Assembly (NCBI GenBank): GCA_964651315.1
Contig: CAZYXO010000001.1
Span: 1-37,399 of the forward strand
DNA length: 37,399 nt
DNA from: CAZYXO01 sp964651315
Lineage (GTDB): Bacteria; Bacillota_I; Bacilli_A; RF39; UBA660
Reading direction: 5' to 3'
Of this stretch, positions 24,357-31,735 are shown piece after piece. The position numbers and the translations under genes are program-made. A model generated the notes under the pieces. The model did not search any database, was not told the origin of the DNA, and worked only from the letters and a program-made list of their open reading frames with translations. The first letter of the stretch is position 1, and each line of letters begins with the position of its first letter.

Positions 24357-25573
24357 TTATTAAAATTATAGATGAAAAAACATATGAAAATTATGTTACA
24401 AACCATCCTTATAAAAATATGTATCAAACAATAAATTGGTTAAAAGTAAAGCAACAAGAAAAAAGAGAAATTGAAATATTAGGTTTTTATCAAAATAATC
24501 AATTAGTAGGAGCTTCTTATGCTATTAAAATACCTATTTTAAAAAAGTTTTATCATATTTATTTTTCGCGTGGTATACTTACAAATTATGATGATAACAT
24601 TTTTATCTTAGAATTAACTAATTTATTAAAGGCTTATTATCAAAATAAAAAAGTTATTAAAATAACAATAGATCCCGCAATAATATTAAGTAGTAGAGAC
24701 GTAAATGGGAATATTACTAAATATGACAATGATAGTATAAAAAATAATTTAGAAGCAGCAGGATTTATTTTTTACGGATATAATTTAAGATTTGAATCAT
24801 TACAAATGCGTTTTATTCATCGTTTAAAATTAACAAATTCTTATGAAGAACAAACTAAATGTTTTGATAAAAGTACTAAAAAAAATATTGAACTTGCTAT
24901 TCAAAAAGGTGTGAGAATAAGAAAAGGAACTATAGATGATTTAGAACTGGGAATAAGTATGTTTAACCAAACAGCAACAAGAAAAAATATTTCAAATTAT
25001 AGTTTAAATTTTTACAAAAGAATATTTACAACATATAAAGAAGATGCAACATTATACATTGCCTATATAGATAAAAATATTTATTTAAACAATATGCAAC
25101 AATTATTAAAAGAAAAAGAAAAAGAGTTAGAAATAATTATTAATAAAAAATCAACGTCTAATGTTGGTAAAAAATTATTACAACAAGAAGAAATTGCAAA
25201 AAAACAAATAATTAAATATCAAAAAGAAATAGAGAAAGCAAGTAGTTTACAAAAAGAAACGATTATTGCTAGTTTATTTTCTATGTATGCAAATGATGAA
25301 TATATTTCATTTGCTAGTGGTATGGATAATAATTATCGTGATTTTTGTCCTAAATATGCAATGTATCCTGCACATATTAAGGACGCAATAGAGCATAATA
25401 TGACTTATGTTAATTTTTTGGGAGTTACTGGTATATTTGATAAAAATGATAAAGATTATGGCATATACGACGTTAAAAGAGGCTTTGGTGGTGAAACAAT
25501 AGAATATATTGGTCAATTCACATTACCTTTAAATAAAATTTTATATAATGTATGCAATATATTAAAAAAATGA
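24353..25573 (+). CDS. FemAB/MurM-like aminoacyltransferase (2)
   Basis: A second FemABX enzyme of 406 residues, overlapping the first by 4 nt (ATGA). It has the same layout: YQTINWLKVKQQE near the start, FSRGILTNY, a coiled-coil arm at about residues 245-300 (QQLLKEKEKELEIIINKK), and VNFLGVTGIFD with GIYDVKRGFGGE at the end. Paired ligases usually add successive residues of a cross-bridge, as MurM and MurN or FemA and FemB do, so a bridge of at least two residues is plausible. Its TGA lies inside a bidirectional terminator shared with the convergent flippase gene. Confidence 0.9.
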   Translation: MIIKIIDEKTYENYVTNHPYKNMYQTINWLKVKQQEKREIEILGFYQNNQLVGASYAIKIPILKKFYHIYFSRGILTNYDDNIFILELTNLLKAYYQNKKVIKITIDPAIILSSRDVNGNITKYDNDSIKNNLEAAGFIFYGYNLRFESLQMRFIHRLKLTNSYEEQTKCFDKSTKKNIELAIQKGVRIRKGTIDDLELGISMFNQTATRKNISNYSLNFYKRIFTTYKEDATLYIAYIDKNIYLNNMQQLLKEKEKELEIIINKKSTSNVGKKLLQQEEIAKKQIIKYQKEIEKASSLQKETIIASLFSMYANDEYISFASGMDNNYRDFCPKYAMYPAHIKDAIEHNMTYVNFLGVTGIFDKNDKDYGIYDVKRGFGGETIEYIGQFTLPLNKILYNVCNILKK

Positions 25574-25594
25574 AAATTACTTTTCATTTTTTTT
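25564..25594. terminator. Bidirectional terminator between FemAB and flippase genes
   Basis: A stem centred on ATGAAAA/TTTTCAT (25570-25576 with 25581-25587) has a TTAC loop and A and T runs on either side that extend the pairing. It overlaps or adjoins both convergent stop codons. Confidence 0.8.
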
Positions 25595-27184
25595 GAACAA
25601 TCTTTTAAATAGATTTTTCCCAAGTAAATCATCCATATTTTTTCTATTTAAGAAGTAATAAAATATAACAGATAATACTCCAACTATTCCTATAATAATA
25701 ATTAATAATAATCTACTAGTAATACCAGAAATATAATATCTTACAATTAAACAACAACCAACAATTATTAACATTTTCAAATATTGCATGGGTAATTTTT
25801 TAAACGTATTTTTATAAGTAAGACCATCATGCTTAGATAATGAATATAGTACAACTATTAAAGACAATGAATAACCAATTAATGTTGCAGTAATAGCACC
25901 ATAGTAAGGTGGTAAACCTAAATTATGGAATAAATATATTAATGGTATATCTAATATAGCATTAACTACTAAACCTAAGAAAACAGATAAATAAATTAAT
26001 TTCTTTTTATTTAATGCTTGTAATGTAGAACATGTCATAGTAAATGATGCATCAAAGAAAGCTACAATAAATAAATATTGCATTATTATTGGTCCAAAAT
26101 AACTATTTCCATAAAATATAGTCCATATTTCTTTAGCAAATATACTTACAAATATTGATAAAGGTAATATTACAAAAAATAATATTTGTAATGCTTTATT
26201 AAAATTTCTATTAACTTCTTCAATATCTTTTTTTACATAAGCAGATACTATTGATGGTATTAAACTAATAATTATTCCTGTTCCAATTGCTGTAACAATA
26301 CTAACCATTTTATTACCCCAAGTAGTAAATACACTGCTTATTGTTTCAATATCAGTTGCATTCATACCAATATTATTTAATCCTCTAATTAATAAAATCA
26401 TATCAGTAGAATTATAAATACTTCCACTAATTGCAATAACAATAAATGGTAATGAATATGATAATATTTTCTTAATAACTTTTTTCTTTTCTGATTTAGT
26501 TAAACCATTATTATCATCATATTTATCTAAATTTTTCATTTTTCTTAATAAATAGAAATAACCAAATAATGCTCCAATACAAGCCCCAAAAACGGATACA
26601 CCAACAGCAGTTGTAATAGATAACTTAAATACTTTTAATACAAGAATACTACCACCTAATATCACAGCAACTCTAACAAACTGTTCAATTACTTGGCTGA
26701 TAGAAGATGCAGCGATATATTTATGACCTTGTAAATAACCCCGTATTATACTTAAAGCAGGAACAATAAGTAATGCAAAAGAAACACATCTTATGACAAA
26801 TTTAACATCTTCAACAGTATTTCCACCAGTTATATCACCAAGAATAATTTTAGCAAGAAAACCTGCTCCAAAAAAACATATAGCAAAACTTATTAATGAA
26901 AATATAACAATAAATTTATTAGCAATACTGAATAAATATGTTTTTTCTTTATTCATTTTAAGTGTATTATATTCACTAGTAATTTTACTTATTGCAAGAG
27001 GAATACCAGCAGTAGATATAATTAAAAATACATTATAGATGTTGTATGCATATCCATATAATGCACCACCTTTTTCACCAATAATACTATAAAAAGGAAT
27101 TACATATAAAACACCAATAATTTTTGTTAAAATAATAGCAATACTAGCGATTATAGCCCCTTCAATAAAGTTACTTTTCTTCAT
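25577..27184 (-). CDS. MurJ/YtgP-like lipid II flippase (MOP superfamily)
   Basis: A polytopic membrane protein with about 14 helices. The N-terminus (TKIIGVLYVIPFYSIIGEKG, then GYAYNIYNVFLIISTAGIPL) closely follows Bacillus YtgP (MurJ), which flips lipid II across the membrane; SpoVB is a close alternative. I place the start at the ATG at 27184: the -10 box TATAAT (27213-27208) puts transcription near 27200, so an in-frame ATG at 27199 would have almost no leader, and GGGA lies 8 nt before 27184. The C-terminus is basic. Next to two FemAB ligases, a cell-wall precursor role is likely. Confidence 0.85.
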   Translation of the reverse strand: MKKSNFIEGAIIASIAIILTKIIGVLYVIPFYSIIGEKGGALYGYAYNIYNVFLIISTAGIPLAISKITSEYNTLKMNKEKTYLFSIANKFIVIFSLISFAICFFGAGFLAKIILGDITGGNTVEDVKFVIRCVSFALLIVPALSIIRGYLQGHKYIAASSISQVIEQFVRVAVILGGSILVLKVFKLSITTAVGVSVFGACIGALFGYFYLLRKMKNLDKYDDNNGLTKSEKKKVIKKILSYSLPFIVIAISGSIYNSTDMILLIRGLNNIGMNATDIETISSVFTTWGNKMVSIVTAIGTGIIISLIPSIVSAYVKKDIEEVNRNFNKALQILFFVILPLSIFVSIFAKEIWTIFYGNSYFGPIIMQYLFIVAFFDASFTMTCSTLQALNKKKLIYLSVFLGLVVNAILDIPLIYLFHNLGLPPYYGAITATLIGYSLSLIVVLYSLSKHDGLTYKNTFKKLPMQYLKMLIIVGCCLIVRYYISGITSRLLLIIIIGIVGVLSVIFYYFLNRKNMDDLLGKNLFKRLFKKNEK

Positions 27185-27207
27185 TTGTTTCATTCCCATC
27201 TAGTATT

Positions 27208-27213
27208 ATTATA
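27208..27213 (-). promoter_or_regulatory. -10 element for flippase gene
   Basis: TATAAT read on the minus strand, 23 nt before the chosen ATG. No clear -35 box. Confidence 0.4.
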
Positions 27214-27252
27214 AAGAAATATTCTTAAAAATACAATTAATAATGAAGTATA

Positions 27253-27274
27253 AGAAAAAACTAGTAACCTAGTT
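27253..27274 (-). terminator. Terminator overlapping the NlpC/P60 stop codon
   Basis: On the minus strand, stem AACTAG/CTAGTT (27274-27269 with 27264-27259) with a GTTA loop and a T run. The TAG stop lies in the stem. Confidence 0.7.
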
Positions 27275-28111
27275 CTTCTTAAATAACTTTTTAATAAATT
27301 CGATTAGTAATTTAAACCATGATTTTTTATCATTTTTTTCTACATTAAATTGAGTTTCAATTTGTGGTTCATTCTTGTTTTCAATGATTGGTTCTAAACT
27401 AAATTTATTAAATTCTTTAGTCCATGCACTTTGAAACCAATCCATATTTATTGATTTTAAAGCCATATATAAACCATTTTTATCACTATATTTTGCTACA
27501 TAACTTTTAGTTCCTTTTTTTAAAGTCCATTTAGTTTCATTTCCGTATCCAGCATTAGATAGCATTTCTACATCTTCTTTAGGATAAATATATGCTCCAA
27601 TATCAAAAGGATATTTATTTTCAATAATTGGTTTTTCACTATCTACTTTATCATAGTTTAAATTATTACTTTTAAACCATTGTGTCCAAGTACCACGATA
27701 ATTTTTATTTTTCTTGTTTTTAAATTGAGTTATATATATTCTGCCTTTCTTACCATCAAATTTTTTAGCAGTACTTTCTATAACATAACCATTTCCTAAA
27801 TAAATTCCCATATGTCTTTTTTGATATACAAGAACACCAGGTATTTCTGGAATAGTATTTATTGGTCCTTTCTCTTTAGCATCTTTTAATAATCCTTCAC
27901 AATTAGTATCCCTCTGTGTTTTATTATAATATTTAGCATTATTAGTACTATAATTATGCCATAAAAAACATTTTAGTAAACCACAACAATCAAATTGTCT
28001 GGTTCCATCTTTATCATATCTACCAATTCCACCATTTTTATATCTATTTGGTTTCTTTTCTTGTTCTTTAGCCCACAAAACTAAATCATTAGGATTTTTA
28101 TAATCATACAT
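27269..28111 (-). CDS. NlpC/P60-type amidase or endopeptidase, no signal peptide
   Basis: A 280-residue protein whose first 160 residues have an NlpC/P60-like catalytic layout: Cys in FDCCGLLKCFLW (usually FDCSGLV) and His in HMGIYLGNGYVIE, with Glu in the same strand. A second region at about 185-240 (YPFDIGAYIYPKEDVEMLS, WTLKKGTKSYVAKY) may be a binding domain. The tail ends in a basic helix (SWFKLLIEFIKKLFKKN) that may contact membranes. No signal peptide is present, so export would need a holin or another route, as for phage endolysins. The start is the ATG at 28111 with GAGAGGTG before it. No other phage genes are nearby. Confidence 0.75.
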   Translation of the reverse strand: MYDYKNPNDLVLWAKEQEKKPNRYKNGGIGRYDKDGTRQFDCCGLLKCFLWHNYSTNNAKYYNKTQRDTNCEGLLKDAKEKGPINTIPEIPGVLVYQKRHMGIYLGNGYVIESTAKKFDGKKGRIYITQFKNKKNKNYRGTWTQWFKSNNLNYDKVDSEKPIIENKYPFDIGAYIYPKEDVEMLSNAGYGNETKWTLKKGTKSYVAKYSDKNGLYMALKSINMDWFQSAWTKEFNKFSLEPIIENKNEPQIETQFNVEKNDKKSWFKLLIEFIKKLFKKN

Positions 28112-28210
28112 TTTTTTCACCTCTCACATTAATGTATGAAAAAACACATGAGCCCTGTAATTATATATGTGGAGAACTAATAAAAATATATTAAAAAAGC
28201 TTATTGTTTG

Positions 28211-28239
28211 TTGCATATTAACCATTTTTATTTTATAAT
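28211..28239 (+). promoter_or_regulatory. Promoter for rhuM-fic (and possibly prfB)
   Basis: TTGCAT (28211-28216), a 17-nt spacer, and a perfect TATAAT (28234-28239), 26 nt before the RhuM-Fic gene. Confidence 0.75.
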
Positions 28240-28265
28240 ACATTTATACGAAAGAGAGGCTCAAA

Positions 28266-29210
28266 ATGAAAAATGAAATAATCTTATTTGAAAATCAAAA
28301 TATTAAACTAGAAGTAAATATGAAAGATGAAACTGTTTGGTTAACACAAAAACAAATGGCTGAATTATTTGGTAAAGATAGAAAGACTATAACAAGACAT
28401 ATTCAAAATGTTTATAAAGATGAAGAATTAGATGAAAATTTAGTATGCTCTTATTTTGAGCATACTGCTGATGATGGAAAAAAATATCAAACACAATTTT
28501 ATAATTTAGATATGATTATTAGCGTTGGTTATCGTGTCAATTCTAAAAATGGTGTTTTATTCCGTAAATGGGCGAATAAAGTATTAAAAGATTATTTAAT
28601 TAAAGGATACTCTTTAAACTTTAAAAGATTAGAATACTTAGAAAAAACTGTTAAATTAATTGATATTGCTGGAAGAATAGAAGTGGATTTAAAAAATAGT
28701 GAAGCACAAGATATTATAAAAGTAATAAAAGAATATGGGAATGCTTTAGATTTATTAGATGATTATGATCATAAAAAAATAACTAAACCAAAAGGTACGA
28801 AAAATAGTAATAAAATAACTTATGAAGAATGTCTTGCAATTATCGAAAAATTAAGATTTAATAATGAAAGCACTTTATTTGCATTAGAAAGAAATGAAGG
28901 ATTAAAATCAATTATTGAAAATATTTATCAATCTTTTGATAATCAAGAATTATATCCTACAATTGAAGAAAAAGCCGCAAACTTTTTATATTTAATTATT
29001 AAAAATCATGTTTTTATCGATGGAAATAAAAGAATTGCTGCAACATTATTTATTTATATTTTAGACTATTATAATATGTTATATAATAACAATAAAGAAG
29101 TTATAGATAATAATACATTAGTTGCAATTACTTTATTAATAGCACAATCTAATCCAAAGGAAAAAGAAATATTAATAGATTTAGTAATGAATTTTTTAAA
29201 AAAGAATTAG
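28266..29210 (+). CDS. RhuM-like protein with C-terminal Fic/DOC domain
   Basis: A 314-residue two-domain protein. The N-terminal half (about 1-125) matches the RhuM virulence family: VWLTQKQMAELFGKDRKTI resembles a DNA-binding helix-turn-helix, and FYNLDMIISVGYRVNSK is the family signature. The C-terminal half (about 185-310) is a Fic/DOC fold with HVFIDGNKRIA at about 248-258. In active Fic enzymes this reads HPFxDGNKR; the proline is valine here, but His, Asp, Gly, Asn, Lys and Arg are kept. Fic enzymes transfer AMP or phosphate to proteins and often act as toxins. No separate antitoxin gene is adjacent. AGAGAGG precedes the ATG. Only 13 nt separate it from prfB. Confidence 0.85.
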   Translation: MKNEIILFENQNIKLEVNMKDETVWLTQKQMAELFGKDRKTITRHIQNVYKDEELDENLVCSYFEHTADDGKKYQTQFYNLDMIISVGYRVNSKNGVLFRKWANKVLKDYLIKGYSLNFKRLEYLEKTVKLIDIAGRIEVDLKNSEAQDIIKVIKEYGNALDLLDDYDHKKITKPKGTKNSNKITYEECLAIIEKLRFNNESTLFALERNEGLKSIIENIYQSFDNQELYPTIEEKAANFLYLIIKNHVFIDGNKRIAATLFIYILDYYNMLYNNNKEVIDNNTLVAITLLIAQSNPKEKEILIDLVMNFLKKN

Positions 29211-29223
29211 AAATGGAGAAAAT

Positions 29224-30268
29224 ATGAAAAAAGAATTATTAGAATTAAAAGAAAAAATAGAATCTATTGGGAGGTCTCTTTGACTTTCCAACTAAAACAA
29301 AAAGAATACAAGAATTAGAAAGTGAACTACATCAAGATAATTTCTGGGATAATGTAACACTTGCAAATGAAAAATGTGGTGAATTATCTAATTTAAAAAA
29401 AGAAGTTAATGAATACAATAACTTAATTGATGAAATAGATATACTTCTTGAATTAAATGATGATAATTTAACTAATGAACTAGATAATATAAAAGAAAGT
29501 ATTAGTGCTTTTGAAGTAAAATCATTATTAAATGATGAATATGATAACTCAGATTGCTATTTAGAAATACATCCAGGAGCAGGAGGTACAGAATCATGTG
29601 ATTGGGCTTCTATGTTAGTTCGCATGTATACAAGATTTTGTGAAATAAATAATTATGAATGTAAAATAATTGATATGCAAGATGGAGAAGAAGTAGGAAT
29701 AAAATCAGCAGTATTACAAATAAAAGGTGCTTATGCTTATGGTTATTTAAAAAATGAACAAGGTGTGCATAGATTAGTAAGAATAAGTCCATTTGATGCA
29801 AATAAAAGAAGACATACATCTTTTGCATCAGTAAGTGTAACACCAATATTTAATAATGAAATAAATATTGAAATAAAAGAAAGTGATTTAAAAATAGATG
29901 TATATCATTCAAGTGGAGCAGGTGGACAATCAGTAAATACAAGTAATAGTGCAGTTAGAATAACTCATTTACCATCAAAAATAGTAGTAACTTGTCAAAA
30001 TGAAAGAAGTCAACTAAAAAATAAAAATGAAGCATTAAATATGTTAAAAAATAAACTATATAAAAAAGAATTAGATGAAAATAAATTAAAAATTAATAAT
30101 TTAAAAGATAATACTGATATAAATTTTGGTAGTCAGATAAGAAGTTATGTTTTAGAACCATATAAATTAGTAAAAGATAATCGTAGTAATTATGAAAATA
30201 CTAATCCAATTAAAATATTAGATGGTTATATAAAAGAAATGATAGAAAGTGTTTTAAAAGTAAAATAA
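29224..30268 (+). CDS. prfB: Peptide chain release factor 2, made by programmed +1 frameshift
   Basis: RF2 recognises UAA and UGA and triggers peptide release. The ATG at 29224 opens a 19-codon frame that ends in an in-frame TGA at 29281. A +1 slip on CTT (29278) joins the main frame at GAC (29282), giving 347 residues. The main frame has HPGAGGTESCDWASML, the stop-codon-reading SPF motif (ISPFDANKRR), and the catalytic GGQ loop (SSGAGGQSVNTSNSAVR). TGGAG precedes the ATG by 7 nt. The gene follows RhuM-Fic after 13 nt with no promoter seen between. It is present and intact, consistent with UGA acting as stop in this organism. Confidence 0.97.
29269..29284 (+). promoter_or_regulatory. Programmed +1 frameshift site of prfB
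   Basis: An internal Shine-Dalgarno-like GGGAGG lies 3 nt before the slippery CTT, followed by TGA and C (CTTTGAC). This matches the spacing of the Escherichia coli prfB site. RF2 scarcity would pause ribosomes at UGA and favour the slip, giving autoregulation. Confidence 0.95.
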
Positions 30269-30294
30269 AACACTTTTTTATTGTAAAAAAGTGT
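30246..30294. terminator. Overlapping alternative terminators of prfB and the ATPase gene
   Basis: Two stems share one segment. AAAGTGTTTTA/TAAAACACTTT (30246-30256 with 30266-30276) runs into a T run and suits prfB on the + strand. ACACTTTTTT/AAAAAAGTGT (30270-30279 with 30285-30294) is followed, on the minus strand, by T-rich sequence and suits the convergent ATPase gene. Confidence 0.75.
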
Positions 30295-30336
30295 AAAAAT
30301 CATAAAATTTTGGATTATCACATAATCTATACATTT

Positions 30337-31605
30337 TTAATCTTTTAAACATCCAATTGGTACAATTAAAACATCATTATTTGTTACGTAAGCCATATCA
30401 GTACCAGTTATTATCATTAAGAATTCAGGAGCACCAAGTTTAGGTTCATTTTCGATAATTAAATTTTTAAGAGTTAATAAGTGTTCTTCTGCTTCTTTTA
30501 TTTTATCTCCTCCAAGTTTAGTTTCGATTAATGCATATTTTCCATTATCAAAATGAATAACATTATCACATTCTAATCCATATCTATCTCTATAATGATT
30601 TAATGAACCTCCTATAGGATTAATGTATACACTTAAATCTCTATTAACTAAATTTTCAAATAATAATCCATAAGTTTTGCTATCCATTATTATATCTTGT
30701 ACTGTACATCCCAAACTAGCAACAGCAAGAGAAGGGTCAATCATACTTTTTTTAGGTGTTTTTCTTATTGATGTTTTACTTCTAATGTTTGGATTCCATG
30801 CTTCTATTTCTTCAATAATAAATAATTTTTTTAATACTTCTAAATAATCAATAATAGTTCGTTCACTAATATCAGAATAATTGGCTTTAATATCATCATA
30901 TAATGATTGATTAGAATCGATAGTTGATATTTGGCGTGCGTAAGACTTTAATATTGCACGTGCTAAATTTGGATTTCTCTTAACACCATCTACTTTGGAA
31001 ATATCAGAACTGCAAAGAACATTGATATAATTTTTTGCTATTAAAATTGAATCTTCTTCTGAAAGATTTAATGAACTAGGCCATCCACCTCTACATATTA
31101 AATAAGCAATTTTTTCATAAGTTAAAGAGGATTTTATTCCATCTATATTTCTTTTACCATTTAAAATATCACTCAAAGAAATTAAGCCATTAGAATCTCC
31201 GCTTTCATAAAGTGTTAAAGGTTTCATTGTTATAAAAGAAAATCTGCCAACACCGCTATGCAATGTATCATCTTCAAGTGGAGTAGAGGAACCAGTAAGT
31301 ATGTATTGATTTGGTAAACCAGTATTATCTACAGAATAACGCACAGCATTCCAAAGTTTAGGAGCTATTTGCCATTCATCGATTAATCGTGGTTTTTCTC
31401 CCTCTAATAATAATGAAGGTTTAATATTTGCAAGTTCTAAGTAGTTATCTTGTAATTCAGGATTTTGCATTTCTAAAACACTTTTTGCAATTTGTTTAGC
31501 ACTTGTGGTTTTTCCACACCATTTAGGGCCTTTTATAACAATTGCTCCCATAAATGATAGATTTCTTTCTAATTCTTTATCTACAATTCTTTTAATATAT
31601 TTCAT
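30337..31605 (-). CDS. AAA-type ATPase with DUF4143 domain
   Basis: A 422-residue ATPase of the common family of AAA_14 plus DUF4143 proteins, whose biological role is unclear. Walker A (GPKWCGKT) is at about residues 26-33, and PRLIDEWQIAPKLWNAVRY is the acidic Walker B region. ILTGSST matches the sensor position. The C-terminal DUF4143 part contains YGLLFENLVNRDL and, further on, LECDNVIHF followed by ALIETKLGG, resembling a PD-(D/E)XK core. I choose the ATG at 31605, preceded by AGGAAG; the GTG at 31617 lies within that site. TATAAT lies upstream, and three 23-bp repeats occur in the promoter region. Confidence 0.85.
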   Translation of the reverse strand: MKYIKRIVDKELERNLSFMGAIVIKGPKWCGKTTSAKQIAKSVLEMQNPELQDNYLELANIKPSLLLEGEKPRLIDEWQIAPKLWNAVRYSVDNTGLPNQYILTGSSTPLEDDTLHSGVGRFSFITMKPLTLYESGDSNGLISLSDILNGKRNIDGIKSSLTYEKIAYLICRGGWPSSLNLSEEDSILIAKNYINVLCSSDISKVDGVKRNPNLARAILKSYARQISTIDSNQSLYDDIKANYSDISERTIIDYLEVLKKLFIIEEIEAWNPNIRSKTSIRKTPKKSMIDPSLAVASLGCTVQDIIMDSKTYGLLFENLVNRDLSVYINPIGGSLNHYRDRYGLECDNVIHFDNGKYALIETKLGGDKIKEAEEHLLTLKNLIIENEPKLGAPEFLMIITGTDMAYVTNNDVLIVPIGCLKD

Positions 31606-31663
31606 ATAATAAATCACTTCCTACTTACATTATACACCATAATTAAGAAAAAATAAACATATA

Positions 31664-31730
31664 TTTCAAACATTTGGGGTAATTCGTTTCAAAGATTTGG
31701 GGTAATTCACTTCAAACATTTGGGGTAAAC
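31664..31730. repeat. Three 23-bp tandem repeats upstream of the DUF4143 ATPase gene
   Basis: Three near-identical copies with exact 23-nt period begin at 31664, 31687 and 31710; the core is TCAAACATTTGGGGTAA (the middle copy has G for C, TCAAAGATTTGGGGTAA; the last is truncated). They lie between the ATPase gene and the end of the membrane protein gene, upstream of the ATPase promoter. They could be a regulatory operator or protein-binding array. They are too short and too few for CRISPR. Confidence 0.9.
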
Positions 31731-31735
31731 TATAT

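Noticed and set aside
31664..31730. Possible CRISPR array
   Set aside because: The three 23-nt units are directly contiguous with no spacers, and no cas gene is present.
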